A stretch of 64,000 nucleotides of DNA from Prorocentrum cordatum (Eukaryota > Sar > Dinophyceae > Prorocentrales > Prorocentraceae), in contig CAUYUJ010001320.1 of NCBI GenBank assembly GCA_963575745.1, positions 1-64,000 of the forward strand, given 5' to 3'. The notes below the pieces were generated by a model, which was not told the DNA's origin, ran no database searches, and saw nothing but the letters and a program-made list of their open reading frames with translations. This document shows, piece by piece, positions 44,680 through 54,185 of the stretch. The position numbers and the translations under genes were made by a program. Every line of letters begins with the position of its first letter. Position 1 is the first letter of the stretch.

Positions 44680-45235
44680 GCCAGGACGAGGACAAATCCG
44701 TTCCGGAGCGTTCCGGGACGCTCTCAGAGCCGTCTTGGACGCTCTCAGAAGGCCGCGGCGCCCGAGACATCCTCCAGAGCCGCCGGGCCTCAGAGATGTC
44801 TCGATGTGGCATCACCCGACGTCATCCTCGTCTTGGCTTCGTCTCAGCTTGCCGCTCCTCCTCCTCCTCCTCCTCCTCCTCCTCCTCCTCCTCCTCCTCC
44901 TCCTCCTCCTCCTCCGCGAGGGTGTGGCCTCTGCCGAGGCGCTGCGGCGTGCCGTGCCAGGCGCGGAGGCGCTGCTGCTGTGCACGGAGGCGCGCGCCGA
45001 GGCGCTGCGCCGCCTGCTCGGCCAGGGCCCGCAGGGGCCCGGGCCTGGCGGGGCCCCGTCCTCCCAGGGCGCCTCGCGGGTGATCGGAGGAGGTGTCCTA
45101 AAACAGGGCCAGGATCGGGATAAGTCGCTCCAGAGCGTTCCGGAGCGCTCTCAGAGCGTTCCGGAACGCTCTGGAGCGGCCGCGGCGCCCAATACATCCT
45201 CCAAGCCCGCCGATTCTCAGAGATTTCGAGTTATC
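44680..45235 (+). repeat. 130-bp direct repeat flanking a CTC tract and coding-like block
   Basis: GTTCCGGAGCG...CTCTCAGA...GGCCGCGGCGCCCGAGACATCCTCCA...CAGAGAT occurs at 44695-44800 and again at 45135-45230. The second copy includes a perfect 22-bp palindrome at 45152-45173, built on GAGCGTTCCGGAACGCTC. A (CTC)n tract lies at 44851-44910. Confidence 0.75.
44913..45085 (+). CDS. Candidate exon between intronic repeats
   Basis: Directly after the CTC tract, one frame reads REGVASAEALRRAVPGAEAL followed by LLCTEARAEALRRLLGQGPQ and GPGPGGAPSSQGASRVIG. The first 40 residues are helical, Ala/Leu/Arg-rich and protein-like. The tract could act as polypyrimidine, but no clear AG is present before GCGAGGGTG. 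A GT at about 45078 (GCGG|GTGATC) is a possible donor. This is weak evidence; it may be chance coding in GC-rich DNA. Confidence 0.3.
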
Positions 45236-45319
45236 CCGATCCGATTTTGTTCCAATCTTCGCGTCGTTTTAGTGTCCATACCGCTGCCCTTCCCTCGTGC
45301 CGCCTTCTTCGGCCTCCTG

Positions 45320-45640
45320 GGAGGCGCTCGCCGCCACCGCTGGATTCGCCCCGAGACCCTGGGCGGGGCGCAGCCCAGGAGAGGTCCGCGGAGCAGCGGT
45401 GCGGGCACCGTGCGGCTTCCCCAGGTTTGGCCCTTCCTGCTGGTGCTCCTGTACCTGGTGATCCCTGGCCACGGGTGGGCGCCAACCCCAGACCCCCCCC
45501 CGCGTCGGGAGCATCTCACCACGCTGCAAGCAAGGCCTTTGGCTGCCTGCAGACTCTCTGGGGGCCCTCCTCCCCGGGCCTGCGGCCGTCCAGGAGCAGG
45601 GCGGGACGAAGAGCCAGCCCCAGGGAAGGGTCCGGACCTT
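45320..45640 (+). other. Open stretch with a possible hydrophobic segment
   Basis: One frame stays open and includes VWPFLLVLLYLVIPGHGWAP (about 45430-45490), long enough for a membrane segment, followed by a Pro/Arg-rich stretch. It lacks defined splice sites and a start, so I only note it. Confidence 0.2.
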
Positions 45641-45664
45641 TGGGGGCCCACGTCGTGCAGAGGA

Positions 45665-45722
45665 GGCCACGTGCGAACCCAAGATGGGCCCAAGATGGCC
45701 CATCTTGGGTTCGCACGTGGCC
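45665..45722. repeat. Perfect inverted repeat, 26-bp arms
   Basis: The arms at 45665-45690 and 45697-45722 are exact reverse complements around the 6-base loop CAAGAT. The arm begins GGCCACGTGCGAACC and ends AAGATGGGCC. The half-word GCCCAAGATGG is repeated downstream at 45740, 45768 and nearby, so the hairpin grew from a local CCCAAGATGG repeat. Confidence 0.97.
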
Positions 45723-45954
45723 AGGATCCCAAGATTCTGAGCCCAAGATGGCCCCCCACGATTTATGAGCCCAAGATGGGCCCCCAGCCAGTATCCTGGC
45801 GCATCCTGGCACAGAGGGCCCGAAGACGATGGCAGAACGTGCGCAAGCAGCTGCAGGTCCGCGCGGACCTCTGTGGTCGGCGAGAGCCTCCTTCGAGATC
45901 TGACGCTGCGATCGATCCGTGCTGGCCCTGGGGCCCGAGCTTGGGCGCAGGTGC

Positions 45955-46205
45955 ACGGCGTGAAACGATTGCAGCGCCCAGATCTCGGGGGCGCACGAGC
46001 GCGAGGACGGCCGCTGGCTCCCCTTCCCCCTCGAGGCTACGGGGCGATCTTCCTCGCCTGGCGCTGCTCGCGGCGGCTCGCCGCCCTCATCTCCCCCGCG
46101 CCCAGCGCCGCGCCCTGGGACGGCGACGGCGCGCCCGCGCCCGCGCCGGCGCAGCCCGTGCAGGCGGCGGAGCCTGGAGGGGGGCACGCCGCGCCGCCGC
46201 GCTGA
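45955..46205 (+). CDS. Candidate terminal exon
   Basis: One frame reads GGARARGRPLAPLPPRGYGA, IFLAWRCSRRLAALISPAPS and APWDGDGAPAPAPAQPVQAA with EPGGGHAAPPR and stops with TGA at 46203-46205. GYGAIFLAWRCSRRLAALI is hydrophobic/basic. The tail is Ala/Pro-rich, as in many GC-rich protist proteins. A second frame is also open, so the reading is not certain. Downstream (46210-46310) is CG-rich with GCGCGGCGCGC words. Confidence 0.25.
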
Positions 46206-46475
46206 AGCGGGGCGGCCCGGCCGGCGCGGCGCAGCCCTCGGCCGCACGGCGGCGCGGCGCGCGGCGCGCGCGCGGCGCGGCGCGCCGCCGTGCGGCCTTC
46301 GCCGGAGTGGCGGCGAAAACGACGCAGGGCGAGGAGCTGGCTGATCCCGCGGGGAAGGTCGGGGTCCAGAGCCTGTTCCCGCCAGGACCCGTTTCAGCGA
46401 TGGCGGACTTCTTGGTTCTTGGAACACCGGCTTCACGTCAGATGGTCGTGCCCTCTGGTCTCCACACTTGCAGTG

Positions 46476-46535
46476 GGAGGGGGAGGAGGAGGAGGAGGAG
46501 GAGGAGGAGGAGGAGGAGGAGGAGGAGGAGGAGGA
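46476..46535 (+). repeat. (GGA)n microsatellite
   Basis: About 55 bp of perfect GGA triplets. Confidence 0.95.
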
Positions 46536-46549
46536 ATCTTGGCGCCGGT

Positions 46550-46748
46550 GACTTCACAGTTCAAAAAGTTCCTCGACATGTTATGGACTAAGCTGGCGTT
46601 GGGGATGATTGGCGCGCCACCGTGTGAGACGTGGCGCCAGGGCCGCACCAATCCCCCCCCGAATGGAGGAAGTCGTCGTGCAGTGTTTCTCTCTGCTGAT
46701 CTCCTGCGGCGACTCCCCTGTGGGTCTCCTGACGGAGGGAAGCAGATG
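46550..46748 (+). pseudogene. Relic with PPCETW motif
   Basis: One frame reads FKKFLDMLWTKLALGMIGAP PCETWRQGR, then NPPPNGGSRRAVFLSADLLR RLPCGSPDGGKQMT, before a CTC tract. GxPPCETW is similar to the catalytic PCQ/PCE loop of C5-type DNA methyltransferases. I believe a related segment is recurrent in dinoflagellate repetitive DNA, but I cannot confirm that here. Only about 65 residues are readable and both ends run into microsatellites. It is a fragment at best. Confidence 0.35.
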
Positions 46749-47175
46749 ACTCCTCCTCCTCCTCCTCCTCCTCCTCCTCCTCCTCCTCCTCCTCCTCGTC
46801 CTCCTCCCTCCTCCCTCCTCCTCCTCCTCCTCCTCCTCCTCCTCCTCCTCCTCCTCCTCCTCCTCCTCCTCCTCCTCCTCCTCCAGGGGAGTCGTGTGCT
46901 GCAAACGATCCTCCAGGGCCGCCAGTGTCTCTTCTGATGTCGGCGCTCTCTCTCGGAGCGGCATCGGCCGTCCCCGGGCGCCTCCGCCCGCGCATGCCCG
47001 CGCCGCGCGTGCCACGGGCGGTCGGGGCCGAGGCGCGCCCTTTACGCCGGGGAGGAGGAGGAGGAGGAGGAGGAGGAGGAGGAGGAGGAGGAGGAGGAGG
47101 AGGAGGAGGAGTGGGAAGGAGGAGGAGTGGGAAGGAGGAGGAGTGGGAAGGAGGAGGAGGAGGCGGAGGGAGGGC
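46749..47175. repeat. CTC and GGA microsatellites around a short spacer
   Basis: (CTC)n at 46751-46885, a spacer at 46886-47055 (TCTCTTCTGATGTCGGCGCTC, CGCGCATGCCCGCGCCGCGC), and (GGA)n with GGAGTGGGAA variants at 47057-47172. The inverted CTC/GGA pair could form a long imperfect stem. Confidence 0.9.
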
Positions 47176-47436
47176 CACCCGGCTCCATCAGCCAGCCCGA
47201 GGCTCTCGTGGCTCAGCGGGTGGGCCTTGGAGTTCTTCCTGGCGGCTCTCGCAGCTGTGCCTGTGGTCCTCGTGGCTCAGCTCGCGATTCTCGTGGGCCT
47301 TCTGGTGGCTCCTGTAGCTCTGCCCGTGGTCCTCGTGGCTCAGCTGGTGGTCCTCTGAGGTCCGCTGGGGGGCCCTGGTGGCTCTTCTGGTGGCTGTAGT
47401 TACTACAGCCACAAGCTGAGCTACTACAGTGTAGTA

Positions 47437-47612
47437 CAGTCGGGGCATTGACCTAAAGAACCCTAAATAAGGGACGAGGCCCCTCTTCCCCATCAGTTCA
47501 AGTTCGACATCCTGTCGAAAACCAGCGGAAAACCTGAGGCAAGCTGTGAGACACTGAAGGAACGCGGAGCCCCTCCCCAACCAAAAGGGTTCCTTCTTCA
47601 GGGCCCCGACTG
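47437..47612 (-). mobile_element. MITE-like element, copy 2 (176 bp)
   Basis: Termini CAGTCGGGGC and GCCCCGACTG are perfect inverted repeats. Length is identical to copy 1 at 6802-6977, in reverse orientation. An internal hairpin pairs TGAAGGAAC with GTTCCTTCTTCA. TA precedes the left end but GG follows the right, so no clean target duplication remains. Confidence 0.8.
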
Positions 47613-47720
47613 GGAACGGGAATGTAGCAACACTCACGCGCAGCAATGGTTTTTCGTTAGCTCGGGCAGCACTTTGGGTAACACTGCCTGTACCCTCGCT
47701 TCCTTAGCGGGTTCGAGCCT

Positions 47721-47786
47721 TGAGACACTGAAGGAACGCGGAGCCCCTCCCCAACCAAAAGGGTTCCTTCTTCAGGGCCCCGACTG
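47721..47786 (-). mobile_element. MITE fragment, copy 3 (66 bp)
   Basis: Identical over 66 bp to 47547-47612, the right end of copy 2, including the CCCCGACTG terminus. Exact identity at a distance of 174 bp suggests a recent local duplication rather than an independent insertion. Confidence 0.85.
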
Positions 47787-47953
47787 CAGCTCAGCCTGTG
47801 GTCCTAGAAGGTATCCGCCGGCGGCCCTCGCGGCTCTGCCGGTGGCTCTAGGTAGCTCTCCTCGTTTCCCTCGTAGCACAGCTGGTGCCTCCCGTAGCCA
47901 GCTCGGCCGGTGGTCCTCCTGGCTCTGCTTCGAAGGATTGCAAAGAAACCGAA

Positions 47954-48010
47954 GGATTGCAAAAAAAACGAAGGGTTTTTTTTTGCAATCCTTCGTTTTT
48001 TTTGCAATCC
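47954..48010. repeat. Perfect inverted repeat, 21-bp arms with A8/T8
   Basis: GGATTGCAAAAAAAACGAAG plus G (47954-47974) is exactly complementary to 47990-48010, with a 15-base T-rich loop. A third imperfect copy of GAAGGATTGCAAAGAAACC precedes it at 47933-47950. Confidence 0.95.
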
Positions 48011-48110
48011 GCCGTTGGTGGCCCTCGTGGTTCCGCTGGTGCTCCTCGTAGCACTGCTTGTGGCCTTCGTGGCTCCGCTTGCAGCCCTCGTGGCTCGGCT
48101 TGCGGTCCTC

Positions 48111-48300
48111 TCGGGCCGGGCGAAGGGGGGGGATTGGGAAAGGTGGGGTTACGAAATTTGCTGCATGCGGCTGGTTTCGGCTTCACCGAGGGGCCCATTC
48201 CTCGATACATGGCCGCCTCCGGCGCCGGGAGGCGCCGGGAAAATCAGCTACGTGAGCTGATTCTCAAACCCCCCTTTGCTATCCCCCCCTTTCGCCCGAC
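48111..48300 (+). repeat. Dispersed repeat with AATCAGCT hairpin
   Basis: GGGAAAGGTGGGG, GCTGGTTTCGGC, CATGGCCGCCTCCGGCGCC and AGCTGATT align in order with 9095-9200. AATCAGCT / AGCTGATT (48242-48262, loop ACGTG) forms a hairpin. There is no coding. Confidence 0.55.
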
Positions 48301-48800
48301 CCGATCCTCGTGGCTCTGCTGGTGGCTCTCGTAGCTGTGCCTGTGGTCCTCCTAGCGCAGCTGGTGGTCCTCGAAGGTCCGCTGGTGGCCTTGGTAGCTC
48401 TGCTGGTGGCTGTAGTAGCTCCGCTTATTGCCCTCGAGGCTCAGGTTGTGGCCCTCGAAGCTTTGCAGACGGACCTCGTGGCTCTGCCGGTGGCTCTCGA
48501 GGCTCTGCTCGTGGCCCTCGCAGACTCGTAGCTCAGCAGGCGGCTCCGGCAGCTCACCTGGTGGTCCTCGTGGCGCTGCTCGTGGCCCTCGGAGCTCGGC
48601 CCCCGCTCCTGCCCCCCCCCCCCGCTCGTTTCCCCTTCTCGCTTTCCCCCTCTCCGCTGCCTCTCTGACATCCTGCTCCCACCTCTTACCCCGCCGCCGC
48701 GCCCGGCCTGCCGCGGCCCAAGCCGCGCCGGTCCGCGGCGCGGCCGCGCCAGCGGGCCCGCGGGCCCGCGCGCCCCGTGGCCGCCAGGCGGCGGGGGGGG
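48300..48800 (+). repeat. CTCGTGGCTC minisatellite part 3 and GC-rich spacer
   Basis: Repeat units of about 30-36 bp run to 48600. Positions 48600-48680 are CCCC/CTC-rich. Positions 48690-48805 are very GC-rich with GGGCCCGCGGGCCCGCG, a near palindrome at 48757-48773. Confidence 0.75.
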
Positions 48801-48804
48801 GGGC

Positions 48805-49199
48805 GGGGGATGATGATGGTGGTGATGATGAAGGTTGCGCTGATGAGGGTGGTATTGACGATGGTGATGATGAAACTGAGGATGGTGATCAGGATGAGGA
48901 CGACGGTAATAGTGAGGCTGATGATGATACTGATGATGGTAGTGATGGTGATGATGGTGATGAGGGTGATGAGGATGATGGTGATGCTGCTGATGGTTTT
49001 ATGATGATGTTAATCATGATGATAATGATGATGATGATGATGAGGATGATGATGATGACGATGATGATGATGCTGATGCTGATGCTGATGCTGATGCTGA
49101 TGCTGATGCTGATGATGATGGATATTGTGATGAGATTGATGACGATGATGCGGATGGTGATGTTGATGGTGATGGTGATGGTGATGGTGATGATGCTGG

Positions 49200-49270
<71 letters not shown>

Positions 49271-49350
49271 CTGATGCTGATGCTGATAATGCTGATGATT
49301 AAGGTGATGATGCTGCTGATGATGCTAATGATGATGGTGATGATGATTAT
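48805..49350 (+). repeat. (GAT)n repeat with GGT/GCT variants
   Basis: About 545 bp of GATGAT, GATGGT and GATGCT triplets, including a pure (GAT)n at 49200-49268. Confidence 0.95.
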
Positions 49351-50080
49351 GAGGCATTATGAGGAGTCGGAGGAGGCGGAGGAGTCAGCAGGAAGAGGAG
49401 GAGGGGGAGGAGGAGGAGTAAGAGGAGGAGGTGGAGGAGGAGGACGAGGAGGAAAAGGAGGAGGAGGGCGAGGACGAGGCGAACGAGCAAGAGGATGGGG
49501 AGGAGGAACGCGTGGATGAGGAGGGGTCGGAGGCGCAGGTGGATGGAATTGGAGCACGAAAAATCGGAGGAGGAGAAGGGTGAGGAAGAGGAGGAGGAGG
49601 AGGAGGAGGAGGAGGAGGAGGAGGAGGAGGGGGAGGAGGGGGAGAAGGCAGAAGAGGTGCTGGAAAGGGTAGGACAGAGTAAAGCGACGGCAACGGGGGG
49701 GGGAGGCCTCCCCCGCTGCAGCGGCGCAGCGCCGCCGCACCGCCAGGACGGCGGCTTTGCCCCTTTTCCTCCTCCTCCTCCTCCCTCCTCCGCCTCCTCC
49801 TCCGCCTCCTCCTCCTCCTCCCCGCAACTTCCTCCTCCTCCTCCTCCTGTTCCGCCTCCTCCCCCTCCTACTCCTCCTTCTCCTCATCCTCCTCCTCCTC
49901 CTCCTCCTCACCTCCTCGTCCTCCTACCGTCTTCTTCCTGCTATTCTTCTTTCCCAGGGGTTCTTCCTTGTCTTCCTTCCCGCCTCCACTCCTGCCTCGC
50001 ACCCGCCACTGCCCGGCTGCGTAACAATTACCCCAGTGCGACCCTACCTAGGAGTTGGAGCCCCTGGGAACGCAGCATTA
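49351..50080. repeat. GGA-rich tract, short spacer, CTC-rich tract
   Basis: GGA/GAG repeats at 49365-49655, a spacer at 49655-49760 with CCTCCCCCGCTGCAGCGGCG, CTC repeats at 49765-49935, and unique sequence to 50080. The GGA and CTC tracts are complementary and could pair across the 100-bp spacer. Confidence 0.85.
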
Positions 50081-50084
50081 GTAG

Positions 50085-50700
50085 TAACAGTAAAGCTAAG
50101 CTAAAGTGAAGCTAAGACTAAGCTAAAGCTAAGCTAAAACTAAGCTAAAGCTAAGCTAAAGCTAAGCTAAAGCTAACCTAAAGCTAAGCTAAAGCTAAGC
50201 TAATGCTACGCTAAAGCTAAGCTAAATCCAAGCTAAAGCTAAGCTAAAGCTAAACTAAAGCTAATATATGTTATGCTGAGCTATGCTATGCTATGCTATG
50301 CTATGCTTGGCTATGCAATGCTATGCTATGCTGTGCTAATGATGCGCTGCGCTATGCTGCGCTGCGCTAAGCTAAGGTAAACTAAGCTACGCTAAGATAA
50401 ACTAAGCGAAACTAGGCTAGGCTAAGCTAAGCCAAGCTAAGCTAAGCTAAGCTAAGCTAAGATGGTATATGCTAAGCTAGGCTAGGCTAGGCAAGGCAAG
50501 GCACAGCTGAGCTGAGCTAAGCTAAGCTAAGCTAAGCTAAGATGAGACAAGCTAAGCTAAGCGAGGCTAGGCTAGGCAAAGCTGAGCTGAGCTAAGCTAA
50601 GCTAAGATGAGACAAGCTAAGCTAAGCTAGGCCAGGCTAGGCAAAGCTAAGCTAAGCGAAGATGAGATAAGCTAAGCTAAGTTTAGCTAAGCCAAGCTGG
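50085..50700 (+). repeat. (GCTAA)n / GCTAAGCTAAA array
   Basis: About 615 bp of AAGCTAAGCTA words, with a central GCTATGCTATG variant zone (50270-50345) and GGCTAGGCAAAG variants later. AGCT is self-complementary, so units can pair in either orientation. Confidence 0.93.
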
Positions 50701-50847
50701 GTGAACCCAGGGGGCGCAACTGGGGGAACCGCGGGGCGGATACTGGGGGAACCGCCCGGGGCGAGGAACACTGCCCGGCCCCTTTGAGCCCAGCGAGTAA
50801 GAACCCTCTAGGCAGAGCCTAGGTAGGGAAAAAGGCATGTTTATAGG

Positions 50848-51050
50848 ATGGCGTCGTTCGGCGACGACGCCGTGTAGTACATGGTGCAGCGCGGCATGGG
50901 GGCACAGCTGCTGCGGCAGCAGAACCTGCGCTACAACGGCGTGGCTGGGCTCATGCCGCGCTGCCGCTGCCTGGGCGAGTGGGTTGCCGATGCAACGATC
51001 ACAGCCAGGGCCATGAGAGCGAAGGTCAAACGGTCTGCGGCGACAGCCTC
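50848..51050 (+). pseudogene. Short coding-like relic with in-frame stop
   Basis: From an ATG at 50848 the frame reads MASFGDDAV, a TAG at 50875-50877, then YMVQRGMGAQLLRQQNLRYN and GVAGLMPRCRCLGEWVADAT before degenerating. Codon choice and composition are protein-like. No family is recognised. It could be a damaged exon or N-terminus of a repeat-encoded protein. The preceding segment (50700-50840) holds two direct CTGGGGGAACCGC words. Confidence 0.3.
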
Positions 51051-51059
51051 CAATGACTC

Positions 51060-52640
51060 AGTTGATATGTTGCCGCCGCCAGCACCGAAGGTTTTTGAAG
51101 AATTTTGGCATGCGCGCGCGACGACGCGCGCGTGCACTTCGTCCCGTTTTTTGCAAGGGATTCGTGACAAGTGCCATGCTAGAACGACAAATGTCACCGC
51201 ATAGTGTTTTTTATACAAAGGGAACCTCAGGGGGGGGATACCGGCCCCCCTGGGATAGTGTAAGTTCGTATTTTGGATGGACATGTGGTCAGAATCATAC
51301 AGGATTTACATACCCGAAAGGTGAGTGAACCGATGACGCCGGGGGGGGGGGTAGATCCTATTTTGTTTTTAAAAAGGAGAATTAATTTCTGTTCGCAGTG
51401 AGTTGTCCACTCCACTGCTCGCGCAAACATCCCACCCACCCGCTCCCAACTTGGTTTGCAAACCTCATGCGGCGGCGATTGCGATGAGTGTTTGGCGTTG
51501 GCTGGTGCATCTCTGCGACCGCGCCAGCCCGCGCATGCGCGCGCCCGCAGCGGTCAGGTAGTTTGGCGCGACCGACGCGGCCGTGGTGGTGCTGACCGCT
51601 CGGCACATCCAGGCGGGCATTTGAGTGCGAGTCGGCGGTTTGGGCGGGCGTGGTATCATGGCAACGTCGACACTTGTAGACACAACGATGATGATAGTAG
51701 CGATATTGGTGACGATGCTGACAGCGACGACGGCACGGCCAGTGACGGTGCCGATGCCGATCACGCCGACGACGATGACGGCGTCTTCGCGTCGGTGATG
51801 CAGGTTTTGGAAAGAATTCGAAATGCGCGCGACAGACGCGCGAGAGTGGCTCGCATTGTATTATTTGACACGGGCCGTGCCACCCCAGCACGCGCGCAAG
51901 GGCGTCCGAACGATTTCGACATGCGCGCGCGAAGCCTGTTTGGTAGCATTTCATGAACATGTTGAAATAACTTGTGTTGGTATTCTTGGAATTCGCAAGA
52001 GCGACACTCGATTTGGAAATCCTTCCGGAAAAAGAAACGTCGATGAAGGATTTCGGCATGCGCGCGCGACGACGCGCGCGCATTTCGTCCCATGTTTGCA
52101 GAGGGTTGTCGCGACGGCACGCGCGCAAGTGCGTTCGAGCGATTTCGGCACGCGCGCGCGCGAAACCCGTTTGGTAGCATTCTCTGAAAATCTTTAAACA
52201 TCAACGGTTTTCTTAAGAATTCGCTAGAGCGCGCGCATGTTTTTTTATTCGTAAGCCGTGTTGCGAAACCATGTGTGGTTATATGGCTGTTTGGACATTC
52301 GATTTTGATATCCTTCCGAAGCTGGGAATGTTTGAAAGATTCCGGCATGCGCACGCGACGACGCGCGCGTGTACATGTCGTCACATGTTGTACAAGGTTT
52401 TTGTTTTGAAAACTTGTATGTTTTGATGAGCGAGTGTGCGCACAGTAGTTTTGTTGCACGGGATGGCGGGGGGGCCGATACCGGCCTGGCTGGGATGGAG
52501 TCAATTCACAGGTGGGATGGACATTGGGTCGGAATCCTCTGTGTTTTTTGATCGGCTCCCGGGGGGTCGATCAGTCCGGGGGGGGATGGTAGGATTTATT
52601 TTTTTTTAGAAAGGAGAACGCACGTTGTGCATTCCATCAT
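51060..52640 (+). repeat. Dispersed 1.2-kb repeat with GCATGCGCGCGCGACGACGC motif
   Basis: GGCATGCGCGCGCGACGACG occurs at 51107, 52056 and 52344 (variant). GATACCGGCCCCCCTGGGAT with GGATGGACATGTGG at 51235-51290 is repeated as GATACCGGCCTGGCTGGGAT and GGATGGACATTGGG at 52475-52525, so one unit is about 1.24 kb. The CACTCCACTGCTCGCGCAAA word (51408) and a GAC/GAT stretch (51680-51785) also belong to the unit. The same order is found at 62585-64000. Confidence 0.75.
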
Positions 52641-52689
52641 GTGCAATCTATGTTGTGAGAACCTGAAGGCGAACGCTTCCCGAAAACAG

Positions 52690-52985
52690 CGACGGGGTAG
52701 CGACGGCGACAACATAGCCGCAAGCCTGCCCACGCGGCCTATCGGCGACGGGGCGTCGACGGCGACAACATAGCCGCCAGACCGCCCACACGGCCGAGCC
52801 GACGGGTGGCGACGGGGCGGGCGACGGGGCGGCGACGACGACCACATAGCAGCCAGACCGCCCACGCGGCCCAGACGACTGGCGGCGACAGGGCGGCGAC
52901 GGCGACCACATAGCCGCCAGACCGCCCACACGACCCAGACGACTGGGGGCGACGAGGCGGCGACGGGGCGAAGTAAGACCCCAGA
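52690..52985 (+). repeat. CATAGCCGCCAGACCGCCCA array (about 65-75 bp)
   Basis: Four to five units with ACCACATAGCCGCCAGACCG and CCCACACGGCCCAGACGACT plus CGACGGGGCGGCGACGGCG. Starts are near 52706, 52765, 52843 and 52907. Confidence 0.85.
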
Positions 52986-53009
52986 TGGCAAGCACTGATC
53001 GGGGAACAA

Positions 53010-54005
53010 CTCCGTAGTGCTAGACGTGTTCCTCCTCCTTTACAGACCCCCTCTGCTGCACAGCGCCCCTGTCCCTCCCCAAGCTGGCTTAAACAGTTTT
53101 GAGGGGTTAGACGTGCCCCTCCTCCGACACAAGTTTCTGCCGCGTCACAGTACACATTATTTGGGCGAGACCTTGCCCAAACAGGTTAATGCATGCTTTC
53201 TGATTGTAGATGTGCCCTTCCTTCTGAACAGCACCCTCTGTTGCGCAGCACCCTCTATTGGGCACATTCCCTCGCCAAGCTGAAACACAAAAAAACACTC
53301 CTTGGTGCTAGACGCGTCCCTCTCCCTGCGCAGGCCTTCCCTGCTGCGCAGCACTCTTCAATTAGACAAGGTCCTCCCCAAGCAGATCAACCATTCTATG
53401 CCAGCCCCTTTCGTTGCACAGCAACCTCTGCAAGCCAATCCCACCCCCATGATGATTCAAAAAACCCGTTTATGTTAGACGCCCCCCTTCGCCTGAACGC
53501 CCCCCTCCATTCGACAGGGCCCCTCCTGCAGCTTATTGAATCAAAGACCTTTGTGTGCTAGACGTGTCCCTTCCCCTCTCTTCAAAGGCACCTTGCTTCA
53601 CAGCACCTTCTTTGAGGCAAGGCCCCTCTCTAATATGATGAACGACAAACAAACAGCTCCGTGGTGCTGACGTGACCTTCCCCCCTTGCACAGGACTCAT
53701 CTTCTGCACAATTCCTTTTGCTAGGCGAGCCCCCCCCCAAGCTGAGTCAAACATCATTTTGATTGACGTGCTCCTCCTCCTCCTGCAGAGCACCCTATTA
53801 CACAATGCCCCTCGCCAAGCTGACTTTGAACGCAACTCCTGGGGGCTGAATGTGTCTATCCCCCTTCACAGGCCGCCTCTGCTGCACGGCACACTCTATC
53901 AGACAGGACCCCTCCCTCCCCGAGTTCATTTGTCAAATCTGATTTGTGCTAGACGTGCCCATCCTCCTGCGCAGGACCTTCTATTGGACAAGCCCCCCCA
54001 AGCTG
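53010..54005 (+). repeat. Degenerate 90-100 bp tandem array
   Basis: About ten diverged units, each with GTGCTAGACGTGCCC(C/T)TCC, a CACAGCACCCTCT word and CCCTCCCCAAGCTGA. The TAGACGTG-type words are near 53020, 53107, 53205, 53310, 53475, 53560, 53669, 53762, 53847 and 53950. There is no gene. Confidence 0.75.
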
Positions 54006-54011
54006 AGTACA

Positions 54012-54185
54012 AACATCGGGACAACCATCGGGGCAACTTTCGGGACAACTATCGGGAAAACCATCGGGAAAACCATCGGGACAACCATCGGGACAAGGAC
54101 AACCATCGGGACAACTATCGGGAGAACCATCGGGACAACCATCGGGGACAACCATCGCGACAACCATCGGGACAACCGGGGGCCG
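54012..54185 (+). repeat. CGGGACAACCAT 12-bp minisatellite
   Basis: About 14 units of CGGGACAACCAT, with GGGAAAACCAT and GGGACAAGGACAACC variants. Confidence 0.95.

Larger units (their letters stand above)
47190..48110 (+). repeat. CTCGTGGCTC minisatellite, parts 1 and 2
   Basis: Imperfect units of about 30-36 bp built from GTCCTCGTGGCTC, GCTGGTGG and CCTCGTAGCTCTG at 47205-47405 and 47790-48110, with a third stretch at 48300-48600. Two MITE copies interrupt it. Confidence 0.8.

Noticed and set aside
47651-47720. tRNA-like A and B box words (TAGCTCGGGCAG, GGTTCGAGCC)
   Set aside because: The spacing is tolerable, but no cloverleaf forms: the T-stem is mispaired, there is no anticodon arm, and the 3' side is the duplicated MITE end.
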